Shown here piece by piece: positions 11,496 through 21,904 of a stretch of DNA of 64,000 bases. This DNA comes from Dimorphilus gyrociliatus. Its lineage: Eukaryota > Annelida > Polychaeta > Dinophilidae. The notes below the pieces were generated by a model. It had not been told where the DNA came from. It did not search any database and worked only from the letters and a program-made list of their open reading frames with translations. The stretch lies in assembly GCA_904063045.1 (NCBI GenBank), contig CAJFCJ010000019.1, positions 2,061,700-2,125,699 of the forward strand, written 5' to 3'. Position 1 is the first letter of the stretch, and the number at the start of each line of letters is the position of its first letter. Position numbers and translations under genes: made by a program.

Positions 11496-13916
11496 TCAAA
11501 GTTTAGCTTTAACATCTCCAATATTTTCGTATAAATTCTTCAAATCTTGTTTAAACATCTTTCTAACTGATGATCTTTTGATCTTGAACGTCGGAGTTAA
11601 TAATCCATCTTCTATAGTCAACTCTTTCTCTAAGAGTTTAATATTGGCAATCTGTGTTGAAATTAATGTATTAATACATCATAATTTAATTATTCGCTAT
11701 TCCATTATGTAATATTTGTTGTACCTGTTCAAATCCTTTAAGTTTTTCAATTTTTGCAATTCTACGTAAGTCAGATAAGATTAGCTTTCTGACTTTGTTA
11801 TCATTGCATAAAGTTTTCAAATCACACTGTAAACCGTTCTCTTTAGCCCATATTATTAAATTATCTACGTCAGGAACGACAAGGGCAATCGGATATCTTT
11901 GGAATGAGTCACCATCTACAAATATTTGACAAATAAAAGGACTAGAAAGATATAGCTTTTCCAATCTTTCTGGGGCAATATACTCTCCTTGTGCCATTTT
12001 GAAAACATGCTTCTTTCGATCAATAACTTTTAATGCACCCTCCTTAGACCATTCCCCAATATCGCCTGTATGGATAAATCCTTCTTCATCAATTGTTTCG
12101 GCTGTCTTTTCGGGTTTCTTGTAATATTCTTTCATTCTATATTTATGACGAACCAAAATTTCGCCTTGATTATTTTTAGCAAAATAATCCAGTTCCGGTA
12201 CATCAATTAATTTTACTTCGGAACCATACGAAGGTGGACCAATAGCTTTAGTGAATCTGTATTCATGCTTCAGTGTGGCAGCTATAGCAACGCCGCAATT
12301 TTCCGATTGACCATAAATATCAATTAAAGAACAACCAAAAGCGCATCTTATGAAATTAGCAATATAATCGGACAATGGAGCACCTCCGGAATATATTATC
12401 TCAATATTTCCTCCCAATAGATTTTGAAATTTCTTGAATAAAACTTTATCCCATATAGAATCCTTCATAACCCTTTCGTAATAATTCATGGATGCTTGCT
12501 TCCTAGAAAACGCAAAATCGAAAACACTTCTTTTGAATGACCCTGGAGGTAATTGAGCCATAATCTGTAGCGAGAATGTGTCAATGTATACATGCATAGT
12601 AAGATACGCCAAAGGTAAATATACCTTATCATGAATTTTATTTAAAACCCTAGGTGGAGCAATAAGAACATTTGGTTGAAGTGCTTGTATATCTAACACT
12701 AGATTTTCTTGTTGACCTCCCCAAAAGCCAATTTTTCCGCCATTAGACATAACACAAAGTTGTATTGTTCTCTCGAAAATATGTGCCAAGGGCAAATAGG
12801 ATAAATGAACATAACTCAAATTAGAAGTCAAAGATGTTTTAGCCGTTGTACTTGCATTGTTAACTATCGTTTTATGATCAATAACAACTCCTTTAGGATC
12901 ACCAGTAGTTCCACTAGTATATATAAGCATACAAATATTGTCAGGATTCGGTGGACATGGTTGTTTCGGGTGTTTTGAACCTAATTCTTCAACTTTATGA
13001 AGAGGAATAATCATAACTCCTTTATCAACCGCCAGTTTAACAATGTCATAATCAAGATATTCTTCTAAAACTACAATTATTTTGAGCGTATGCATCAATT
13101 CCTTATTCTTTAGATAAATCATGGCAATCTCCACCGATTCAACAATTACAGCTGGTAATTCAGCTATAAAAGGGCAGAAACAAAAACTATCAGTTTGGTA
13201 TTTAAATTACTTTCTCAAAAAAACCTTCATTAGCGATATAAGTATAAGTCGATTCCGGTTGAGCATCATATTGACCAATCACAACCGCAGAGAACATATG
13301 CAAAGCTCTTTCGCATAGAACCCACTTAAAAATCAAAAATCAAAGTATTTATGTATGAAGTTATATTAATATCGGGAAATAGAAAACTCACTTCAAGTCT
13401 TGTTTTAGCTACTATACCTACAAAACTGCCGGGAATAATGCCTATATGTTGAAAACCGGATGCTAGACATTTTGCTCTTTCAAATATCTGTTTGTAAGTA
13501 AACCATTCGAAAGGGGGTTCAGTAGCTGTCCTCTGACCTAAATACGGTTGATCACCTAAACGAGCCAAAACATATGTTTACAACGTTATATGAATATTTA
13601 AAAAAAAAAGATAAGAAAGAAATCAATGCAAATCGTTCTACCAAATTTTTCAACAGCATATAGAAATAATTCGTAAGTGGTTGGTGTTTCCACATCAAGT
13701 TCAATATTAAATTTGTTCAAATGAGAAACTCTCAGTCCATCCTGTTTTTTTAATTATATATATTAATTCTTTAATTGTTTTCCTTTAAACATTTACACAG
13801 TAAAATAACTATTAATCAAATATATTTTTATATAGTTTTTATAGAATGTAACTTACATTGTTTATAGTAGATTGTTTTTTTAGAGATATGTTTCTATATG
13901 CATCCTCTAAAGACAT
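11496..13916 (-). CDS. Long-chain fatty acid-CoA ligase (ACSL family)
   Basis: Activates long-chain fatty acids to acyl-CoA through an acyl-adenylate. Seven exons (13916-13857, 13741-13642, 13555-13392, 13324-13225, 13163-12625, 12564-11725, 11651-11496) join in phase to 652 residues. Adenylate-forming motifs are present: P-loop YTSGTTGDPKG, YLPLAHIFER, the A5-type YGQSENCG, HTGDIGEW, and the ACSL-diagnostic IDRKKHVFKMAQGEYIAPE. EWVLCERA and ENGLLTP-like DGLLTP support the ACSL1/5/6-type branch rather than bubblegum or VLACS, but I would not name a subtype. The N-terminus is only about 20 residues before the core, so the usual N-terminal membrane anchor is absent or lies in an unseen exon. 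The intron 12624-12565 is 60 nt, divisible by three and stop-free, so it reads through as extra residues if missed. Confidence 0.93.
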
Positions 13917-14321
13917 TTTGCGATCAGTTTTGTATGTAGAAAGGTCGATTGAAATTAAGCAAAGTACAACAAATATAAGTTCCTAATATCGGTCTCTGTT
14001 TATAACTAATATCAAAAAAGCGATAGAGTAGTAATTACTGATTAATATTTGGTGTTGCAACTGATAACAACTATTAAGATTGCAGGTGATCTATTTATTA
14101 TGCTTCCGAATAATCAAAGTATTAAGACATTGTAAAATTTGAACAATTTTCGGTACGAAATAGTATTGATAAAGTTGTGATTTGTAAAGGCTAGATTTTG
14201 GAATATGCGCCATCTATTGTTGTTTTAAGGAAAAGCTCACGCTACACTACTAATACCATACGAAAGAACTGAAAAAACTTTTCAGTTTTGACGAAAAATC
14301 GTATTGTAGCTATGACTAAGT
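13917..14321. promoter_or_regulatory. Shared divergent promoter region ACSL/NDUFB8
   Basis: A 405-bp spacer between two divergent ATGs, so both promoters must lie here unless a distant 5' UTR exon exists. No TATA box stands out next to either start. The assignment rests on gene orientation only. Confidence 0.45.
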
Positions 14322-14931
14322 ATGGCTGGTAGTGTGTTATTGAAAAGTTTTGCTAGAATTTCAGCAAATTTAGCTGAAAGAACATCAGTACAATGTGTTT
14401 CGGTAAGGTATGCAGGATACTGGAATAAAGATTGGAGGCCAGGTAAGACAACTATTTAATTGATTATCTTGAAGTGAGTGTAGGTTACCGTGACATTGAT
14501 TGTATTTTCAAATAGGACCCTATCCTGTTACTCCTGAGCAACGTGAAGCTGCAGCAAAAAAATATGGTCTGCGAGTAGAAGATTATGAGCCATACCCTGA
14601 AGATGGATTTGGATATGGTGACTATCCGAAGCTACCGTACACTTCGGCCGAATCCCGTGACCCTTATCAAAACTGGGATATACCTACAATGATGAGAAAT
14701 TATGGTGAACCAATGCATACTAATTGGGATATCATACAGGAGGATAAATGGGATGCTAGCCGAAGATGGCAAGTTCCACCATGGAAAATGGCTCTCATGT
14801 GCATTGGTAGTTTTGGTGGAATAATTTTGACATACTATTTGTTAGAACCTTATCCATTTTTTGTTCCTATGATGCCGAAACAATTCCCGGAAGAGGGTGT
14901 ACAACATTATACATTTAAAAGCCAGGATTAA
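14322..14931 (+). CDS. NDUFB8: NADH dehydrogenase (complex I) subunit NDUFB8/ASHI
   Basis: Accessory subunit of the membrane arm of mitochondrial complex I. Exons 14322-14442 and 14516-14931 join as CCA G|GA CCC to give 178 residues. The N-terminus is rich in Ser, Ala and Arg without acidic residues, as expected of a mitochondrial presequence. Family signatures follow: GPYPVTPEQREAAAKKYGLR, VEDYEPYPEDGFGYGDYPKLP, and a GEPMHTNWD block. One membrane segment (MALMCIGSFGGIILTYYLL) precedes the conserved PKQFP near the end. Compact two-exon gene with a 73-bp intron. Confidence 0.95.
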
Positions 14932-15448
14932 TAGTTGTATTTAGTAAATTATGGTGTACAATAAAAAAACACACCAATCATTATCGCAATCATTTAATAT
15001 ACATTGTAGAGCAAGAGCGAGAAAGAAAGCACTATAAAGGGGAACGATGATAGAAGTTCTTGCGTTAAAATACATCTTCCAATTTTCTTAGGGTAGTTTC
15101 TCCGGAGCAGTTTGTAATAAATCATCTATGATGCCAGAGTATTTTTGGTGTCCTTATCGATATTTTTCCGAGGGTCGGAGTAGCACCAAAAATATTTATG
15201 TTTCCTTAAAACTATTGAGGAAATTAAAAAGTCAGCACCATAGCAAACCCAATTGTTCTGTAACTTTTCAAGAAGTTGAATATTATAATAATTCTCCTAA
15301 TGAAAGGTAATTTGACATTTTCAAGATAATGCAGGAGCCAATAATTTCTTCTGTAGGACTAATTCTTACTGCTTGATGTATTAGCCCTTTACAGATATAA
15401 AAAAAATCTTTACATTTGTTCTGTAAAAAATCTATGCAGAGTACTCAC
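14932..15448. other. Spacer with unexplained + strand reading frame
   Basis: Lies between the 3' ends of NDUFB8 and CCDC6-B. A + strand frame from ATG 15128 ends at a donor-like GAAAG|GTAATT near 15306. It begins MMPEYFWCPYRYF and was not recognised. On the minus strand, an acceptor just past the CCDC6-B exon 2 donor leads to a short tail that stops within about 15 codons, which may be the real CCDC6-B end. Confidence 0.25.
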
Positions 15449-16400
15449 CTTTTTATTACTTCTGACGAATTTTCACTCAGACTCCTCTCCCTGCGTGCTG
15501 ACAGTAATGGTCTTCTATGTTTATAGGTATTTTCTTCTCTGGCTGATTTCTCTTTTGCTTCCGATTCGGCCGTTCGCCTTTCATGATCAGCTTGTAAATT
15601 AGTTACTTGTTGTCTTAGTCGGTAGACTTCGTTTCTCAAACTGGCTGCACTAGAATCATCTTCAATATTATTTCTCGGTGAAGGAATATCTGTATGACCA
15701 TTTAATTGTTGTTGTAAACGTCTTTTCTCGGATTCAAGAGTACTCATTCGTTTCCAAAGTCTATTAACTAGAGCCTCTTGTTCGTGCTCCAGCTCGTTTT
15801 CTAATTGAACTTTATCGCGACGTAGCTCCTCTAGCAAAGCTTGTTTATGTTTTATATCGGCTTCGAGGCGTTCGGTATTCTTTTTAAGTTTATTTATTTC
15901 CTTTTGTTGTTCGTGTTCTAGAGTTGTTTCTAGGGTTTGCTTCTCCTGCTGGAGTTGAAAGAGTTTTCGGCTGAGATCATTCGTGAGGCATTCTTCTTCC
16001 TGTTCGTATTTCATTGCCAATTCTTCCTTGTCTTTCTTGAGGGTTTCAATGGTTTTTAAAAGGGTATTCGATATAAATTCTTCTTCTTGCTCAGCACGAG
16101 CTTGCTAAAAATTTACGTTAAATGATTTTGTTAAAGTATACTTTTAAAAATATTCATAAAATAAAAAAAATAACGAACTATTGAAACACTGGCCCTTCTT
16201 AGTCGAACATTATCATCTTCGAGTGTCTTTACTCTTTGTTTATACTTTTCCAGCTCTGTTTTAAGGACAACGTTCTCTTGTTGAAGCGATTCCATTCTCC
16301 TCTGCATGTACTCAATATGATTAGGAGTCATCAGTCGGGCTGTTGGGCCGTCATTCATGGAATTTGTATCGCTTTCTAATTCACTAGCACTATCAGCCAT
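15449..16400 (-). CDS. CCDC6: CCDC6 coiled-coil protein, copy B with altered end
   Basis: Inverted paralogue of the gene at 1167. Exons 16400-16179 and 16104-15449 give 292 residues. Exon 1 encodes the same 74 residues as copy A, with only a few silent changes. Exon 2 matches apart from scattered substitutions (Q-T-L-E-T-T for Q-A-L-E-R-T, GHTD for GNTD) until REEN. Beyond that the coiled-coil end diverges and the conserved [11 protein letters not shown] becomes SENSSEVIKR. The exon is 21 nt shorter but keeps phase 2 and a good donor (AG|GTGAGT). Either the tail is decaying or it has been replaced. Intron 1 differs from copy A apart from its ends, so the exons are better conserved than the intron. 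Confidence 0.8.
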
Positions 16401-17748
16401 ATTTTGGGTGTTACTAAATCATGAGTGATAATCAGGTGAATAGTCTCAAAACATATTTAATATCATTTTATAAAAATGTATGATATTTATCAAAAGCTAG
16501 AGACTAATATTAAACTATTAGCGGGAATGTAAAACTTTTAGAAAAGGCATTAATTAATTATTTCTACACGTACAATTAGATACATAATTAAACAAGTCTT
16601 CGAAAGATAATTTACTGTTATAAATTGTCTTTTTTATTTAGATATTCTACCGTTAAACTCTATTAATAGTGCCTAATTAAAGAAAGAAAATATAGATTTA
16701 CACTTATTACTCGAAATCTAATTAATCTTGTAGTTGATATCGATAACGAGTTGAAAACAGCGTTGTTTTTTTTTTATTTTTTTTTAAACAGATGTTCTTT
16801 TTTTTAATAGATTAGATAAAATAATTTTAAAAATTAAATAAAATATTAATGTCATAATAAAACGAAAGAACTTCAAAGGCAATGTACTATTTAATGATTA
16901 ACAACAATAACAACAACAACGACAAAGCTTTGTTTTGGTATTATTTTGTATAGGTAAAGCCTAATCCTTATACTTATGCCCACTCATGAAAATGAGTCAA
17001 ATAGAAACTGTTTTTTGTGATCGACTATAACTATGAAAATTTCGACATATATGGTCTTATTACTATGCTTATATTAATATTATATATATAACAGTAGTGC
17101 GGTTTGTTGTAAACAACACATTAGTACTTAATGTTATCCTATTGGCTAAGAGAAAGTATAAGGTGGGACATTTGTATCTACGGAAGGTGTCAATTTAGTG
17201 AATGGTTTAGGTAATTCATAATGTTTTTTCAGGTCAAAGTGATCTTAAACTCATTTTTAATGAGAAAATATAAATGTATATATATATATATATCCTGTAT
17301 ATTCAAGAAGAGCCGCCAAAGCAGGCCAGTCTTTGAAAAAAATCAATTCCTCTTTCACCAAATAATCTTTGAAAGGTTTCAAATCATATTAATATGGCCC
17401 ATTTTTACTATATATATTTCTTGATCGATCGGTCATTTCATTCAACTATAAGGAATAGGCTATATTCTGTTTTTAATATATTTACCGCTTCCATTTCTCT
17501 CTGTCTTCTAAATCTATTTCTTCTTAATTCTTCTTCTACTTCAATTTTTCTTCTGCTTCAACGTTTAGTCATCTCACTTTAAAATTTAATATCGAAAGAA
17601 ATTAAAAAAGGAGAACCTGCAAAAATAAACTGAAAAGACTGCAAATATCCTGTGGATGAAGACAAAATCTTCAAGATATGATTTCTATATCTTTCTTTCG
17701 GATGGGCTATTTGACAAGTTGAGAAAAAGAAAATAATTTATCGCAGTT
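16401..17748. other. Head-to-head spacer between CCDC6-B and CHSY-B
   Basis: About 1.35 kb between two divergent start codons. It contains poly-T and TA-rich simple sequence, including a TATA repeat near 17277-17293. Several + strand frames here lack gene-like composition. No promoter element can be named with confidence. Confidence 0.45.
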
Positions 17749-20727
17749 ATGCATGTTAGTAAAAAAATGAAAACTAATCTTTTACATCCTGCATATATAT
17801 TATTTGGAGTATTTATCGGATATTTAATGGGTAGTTCAATGAGCAGCTTCATATGCTTTCAACCTAGAGCAAAGTCCAATAGAATTTATAACTTACAAGC
17901 TTCTGAAGAAAATCTCAGACCGAGAAAAACACTCTTTGTTGCTGTTATGACAGCAAGGAAATTTTTAGAGACTAGGGCAAAAGCCTGTAATAATACATGG
18001 GGACAGCATACTACTGTACAGTATTTTGCACAAACCGGAAGTTTGAAAGAAAATGGTCTAGATATTGTCAATTTACCAGGTAATATAAATCCCTTGTCTA
18101 AATTAACAGCTTAAATGTTACTGTTTAATAAATTTAAATATTCATCGCTTTGCAGTTAATACATATAAATAAATAACTATTTCTTTTTATTATTATTTAT
18201 TTCTTAACAAAAGTGATAAAAATAAATAAATAAATCCTATGTCACTATGTTGTAAAGTTTTCAATCTCAACGACTTAAACAGATTTTCTATTATAAATAG
18301 CTGTAATTATTGCTAAGCCTTTTTCTATCAACAAAAAAGTTTAAAGAGTTGAATGAACTTCGACAGGGATCGATGACAATGTCTACCCTCCACAAGAAAA
18401 AGCATTTAAAATGATCAAGTATATGTGTGATAAATATGTGGATCAATTCGATTGGTTTCTACGTGCCGATGATGATGCTTACTTTAGAATGGATAAGCTA
18501 GTTCCTTTTTTAAATTCTCTCAATGCTAGTGAAAAGGTTTGTGGATTATTTTCAATTGCCTACTTATCTTTCCTTTAAACGCCCTTAAAATCAAGACACT
18601 ATTCCTCCTCCTTATTAATTAACAGAAATATTTTCTATACATTTGTAGTTTCATACGAAAGAGATTTTACCTTGCTAAAATCTACTCTTCACTAAAGCTA
18701 TTTCTTTTATCATTTATTTAAAGTGGCATTACCTTCTAATGCAGTATTATCTTTATTCCTTACAAACAGTTATACGTAGGACAAGCAGGGTTTGGACGAG
18801 CGGAGAAAAAAGGTAAATTAGGACTTTCCGGTTACGCCTATTGCATGGGTGGACCTGGAATGTTTCTCAGTCGAGCTACTCTGAAAGGTAAAAACAAATT
18901 TCAATCTCAGCACATTTCCATTTATAGAAATGATCTTGAAGAAAGAAATAATATTCTGAAAGAGTTTCTTTTCTGTCATCAGCCATGTGCCCATACGTCG
19001 ATAATTGTATTAATAATGTTGTCTCGACACACGAAGACGTTGAAGTCGGCCGTTGTATTACTCAACTAACAGGCGCGCAATGTTCATCCAACTACGAAAT
19101 GAAAGAACTATTCTATTTCAATTATCGTGAACGTTCCGGAACTTTCTCTCATTCACTTGAAGAAGATAGAGATCAAATAGAGCACGCCATCACTTTACAT
19201 CCAATAAAAAATGATACATACGTTTTTCGAATGGAGAATTTCTTAAGAACAACAAATCTGAAGAAACTCCATCATAAAACAATTGAAATTCAACGAAAAA
19301 TCAAACATATTGAACGAGATATTCATGCCAAGTCTAGAAAGATTAAACGTTCAATCTCCGATCATTTCAGAGTTGGTGATGGCGAGCAGAACAGAGTAAG
19401 CAAACCACCGTCATGGAATAAAATTAAGCCAAAGACTAGGGAGCACGTTATTCCTTGGGATAGCATTGATAGTCACAGTATTGCTACAATAAATAATCAA
19501 GTACCGAAGAGAAAGTTCCAAGCCACATTTAACGAGAGCTTGGGAAAGATATTAAAGGAAGTAAATAGAATTGTTAATGTTAATGAAGATCATACAGGAT
19601 ATCACAATGATCTAAGTCAATTCCGGCTTGGGTACAAACGAGTAAATCCATTCTCTGGAGTGGATCATTTACTTCAATTTCAACAGCACTACAAATTCCA
19701 GAAGAAGAAGAAATCTCGGAAAATCCAGTTTGGAACACATCAGGCATTTGGCAGTTTGCAATCCCGATTGGTATCCGTAAATGATGATCTTCCCAACAAA
19801 GGATTTTTCGAAAGTCTGAAAGAAAAGTTCTCGGATGGATTCAGAATTTTTCAAAAGCCGAAAATAGCGAAAGTAAATTCGAGTTGTGGCCGAATTGGGA
19901 AGACTTTAAATATCGTTATGCCCCTGTCCGGCCGATATAGGACATATCTTCGTTTTATGAGGAATTTCGAAGAAATTGCACTTAAATGTGAAGAGAGAGT
20001 TAGTATAGTTATAGTATTATCGGCTATTGATCCAGAAAATCGAACTGATGATATGGTGCTTCATATGAAGAATTTGGCTAAGCAATATCCAAATCATAAC
20101 ATTCAATCGATTGTGGTTCCTGGTAAATTTTCAAGAGGAATTTCTCTTGACAGAGGAGCTCAATTGTTTGCTAAAAGAGATCTTGTCTGTTTTGTAGACG
20201 TGGATCTGATTTTAAGCAGAAACGTTTTACAGAGAATGGCCCGAAATACCATTAGAAATATTCAGGCCTATTATCCAATAATGTTCAGTCAATTTGATCC
20301 GGGAGTCAGGTGCTCTTATGGTGGAAAGTGTAGTCTACGTAATAATTTGTTCTCATTTGAAGAGAGTATGGGATATTGGAGACAAAGTTCATTTGGTATG
20401 GCGTGTGCCTACAAATCGGACTTGGATAATGTTGGAGGTTTTTTGACTGCCATAGAGGGTTGGGGAAAGGAAGACTTGGATTTATATGATAAATTTACCA
20501 CACATAATGTTCAAACAATGCGAAGTATCGATCCTGGAATGGTTCATGTATTTCATCCAATTCTGTGTCATCTAATCACTGAACCAACTCAATATAAAAT
20601 GTGTTTAGACGTTAAAGCAAGTACGTATGCATCGTTGTACATTATGTCTGCAAAATTGATGGAATATACTTCAATCTACCGGTTGAAGAGAAAGATAGAC
20701 TCCAATAAATTTTCTAAAAAAGTATAA
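17749..20727 (+). CDS. CHSY: Chondroitin sulfate synthase (CHSY), copy B
   Basis: Second bifunctional chondroitin polymerase. Exons 17749-18079, 18367-18536, 18770-18887 and 18983-20727 join with the same phases as copy A, giving 787 residues. A shorter N-terminus (MHVSKKMKTN) precedes the signal anchor around AYILFGVFIGYLMG. The GT31-like part has FVAVMTARKF and RADDDAYFRM. The GT7-like part has FVDVDLI and GWGKEDLDLY. Exons 1-2 differ from copy A at many residues and introns 1-2 are unrelated in sequence and length. From 18788 to 20640 the gene is apparently identical to copy A. After MSAK the last 22 or so residues are unique and strongly basic. All catalytic motifs are intact, so both copies look functional. 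Confidence 0.93.
18788..20640. repeat. Right arm of the 1,853-bp inverted repeat inside CHSY-B
   Basis: Matches the reverse complement of 4151-6003 without a gap. Outside the left edge, silent differences appear at once (TTA/CTG, GTA/GTT, GCA/GCG). Outside the right edge, homology is lost within about 15 bp of 20641. The arms are separated by 12,784 bp. Confidence 0.9.
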
Positions 20728-21904
20728 GAAACTCTTTTAAAAAGGATTGGTACATAAGAGAGAAAAATAATGGAATATGTTCTAAAAAGTCTAATTTGCA
20801 TTTTATTTTACGTCTAAATCTCAATGTTAAAAGTAAATTGTTATTTGAATGTGGTAAAATGAATGAAAAGTGCCAATTTGTTATAGTTCATTGATGTTTT
20901 ATATTTTGAAAAGGTTTCAGTCGAAAAAAGAAATTATATGAAATTATATTCATACTGGAATTATTGACAATTAAAAATTTTTTGATGAATACTGAGGTTT
21001 ATTGAAGTAATTTCATTAATAGTTTATGGTTGACTAATTTCAAAAGGGTAAACACAGTATACTTGCTTGTAAACAGAAATTTTTATTTTTTTTCCTTTTA
21101 TGAAAAGGACAGGAGAAAAGACTTATTCTTTATGAATAATTATGAAAAATGTTAACTTTAAAATACATAAAAAAGAAAGATGGATCATAGTTTACTAGTT
21201 AACTAATCGGTGAATTTTCATATCTTTTCAATATTGTTAATATTATATTTTTGTTAGAATATCCGTCATTCTCATCTTAGTTCTCCCCGCCCCCTGCTTC
21301 GTCTAACTTCCTCTCTGGCTAACCTAAGCCTATATATCTCATAGTATTGAAGATTTTTAAAAGGAAACTGGTTTCTTTTATCAATAGATTCAGCTCATTT
21401 TAGGCTTTTGTATATTTTTTAAAAAGTGATTGTACACGGTATAATATTAAAGTTTCTTCAACTACGCACAAACCGATTATATATATATTAGTATATACAT
21501 ATAGATATATGTATATTTATATATATATTCATATATACATATATAGGATGTGTATGGAGTACTTATGCTCTACTAATGAATCGTAATTTAAGTAATCCCT
21601 ATTCTTCCTCATCATTTTTATCTAGAATAACTTTTTGGTAAGTTAATATATATATATAGACAGTATACAGATTGGTTATGATATTTCGAATATAATTCAC
21701 GGATAAATGAACAGGTGGGTAAGGCAGTTATATTGGGACAGTAATAAACTTGAAAATTGGAAATATGTACAAACAACTTACAAACATAGTAGTTGTAAAT
21801 TGCATAATGATTTTCAAAAAAATTTCCCTTTGATGCTCTTGAGAAGGTGAGAGAAATACTCTTGTTTATCCAGTTTAAAAAATGCTTAATCATTATTTTT
21901 ATAG
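20728..21904. other. Spacer between CHSY-B and the ABC transporter
   Basis: AT-rich, with a TA/ATAC microsatellite-like tract at about 21477-21546. First exons of the ABC transporter probably lie in the right half, because the recognisable gene starts mid-domain, but none could be joined confidently. A candidate exon end is the donor after GCTCTTGAGAAG near 21845. Confidence 0.35.
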
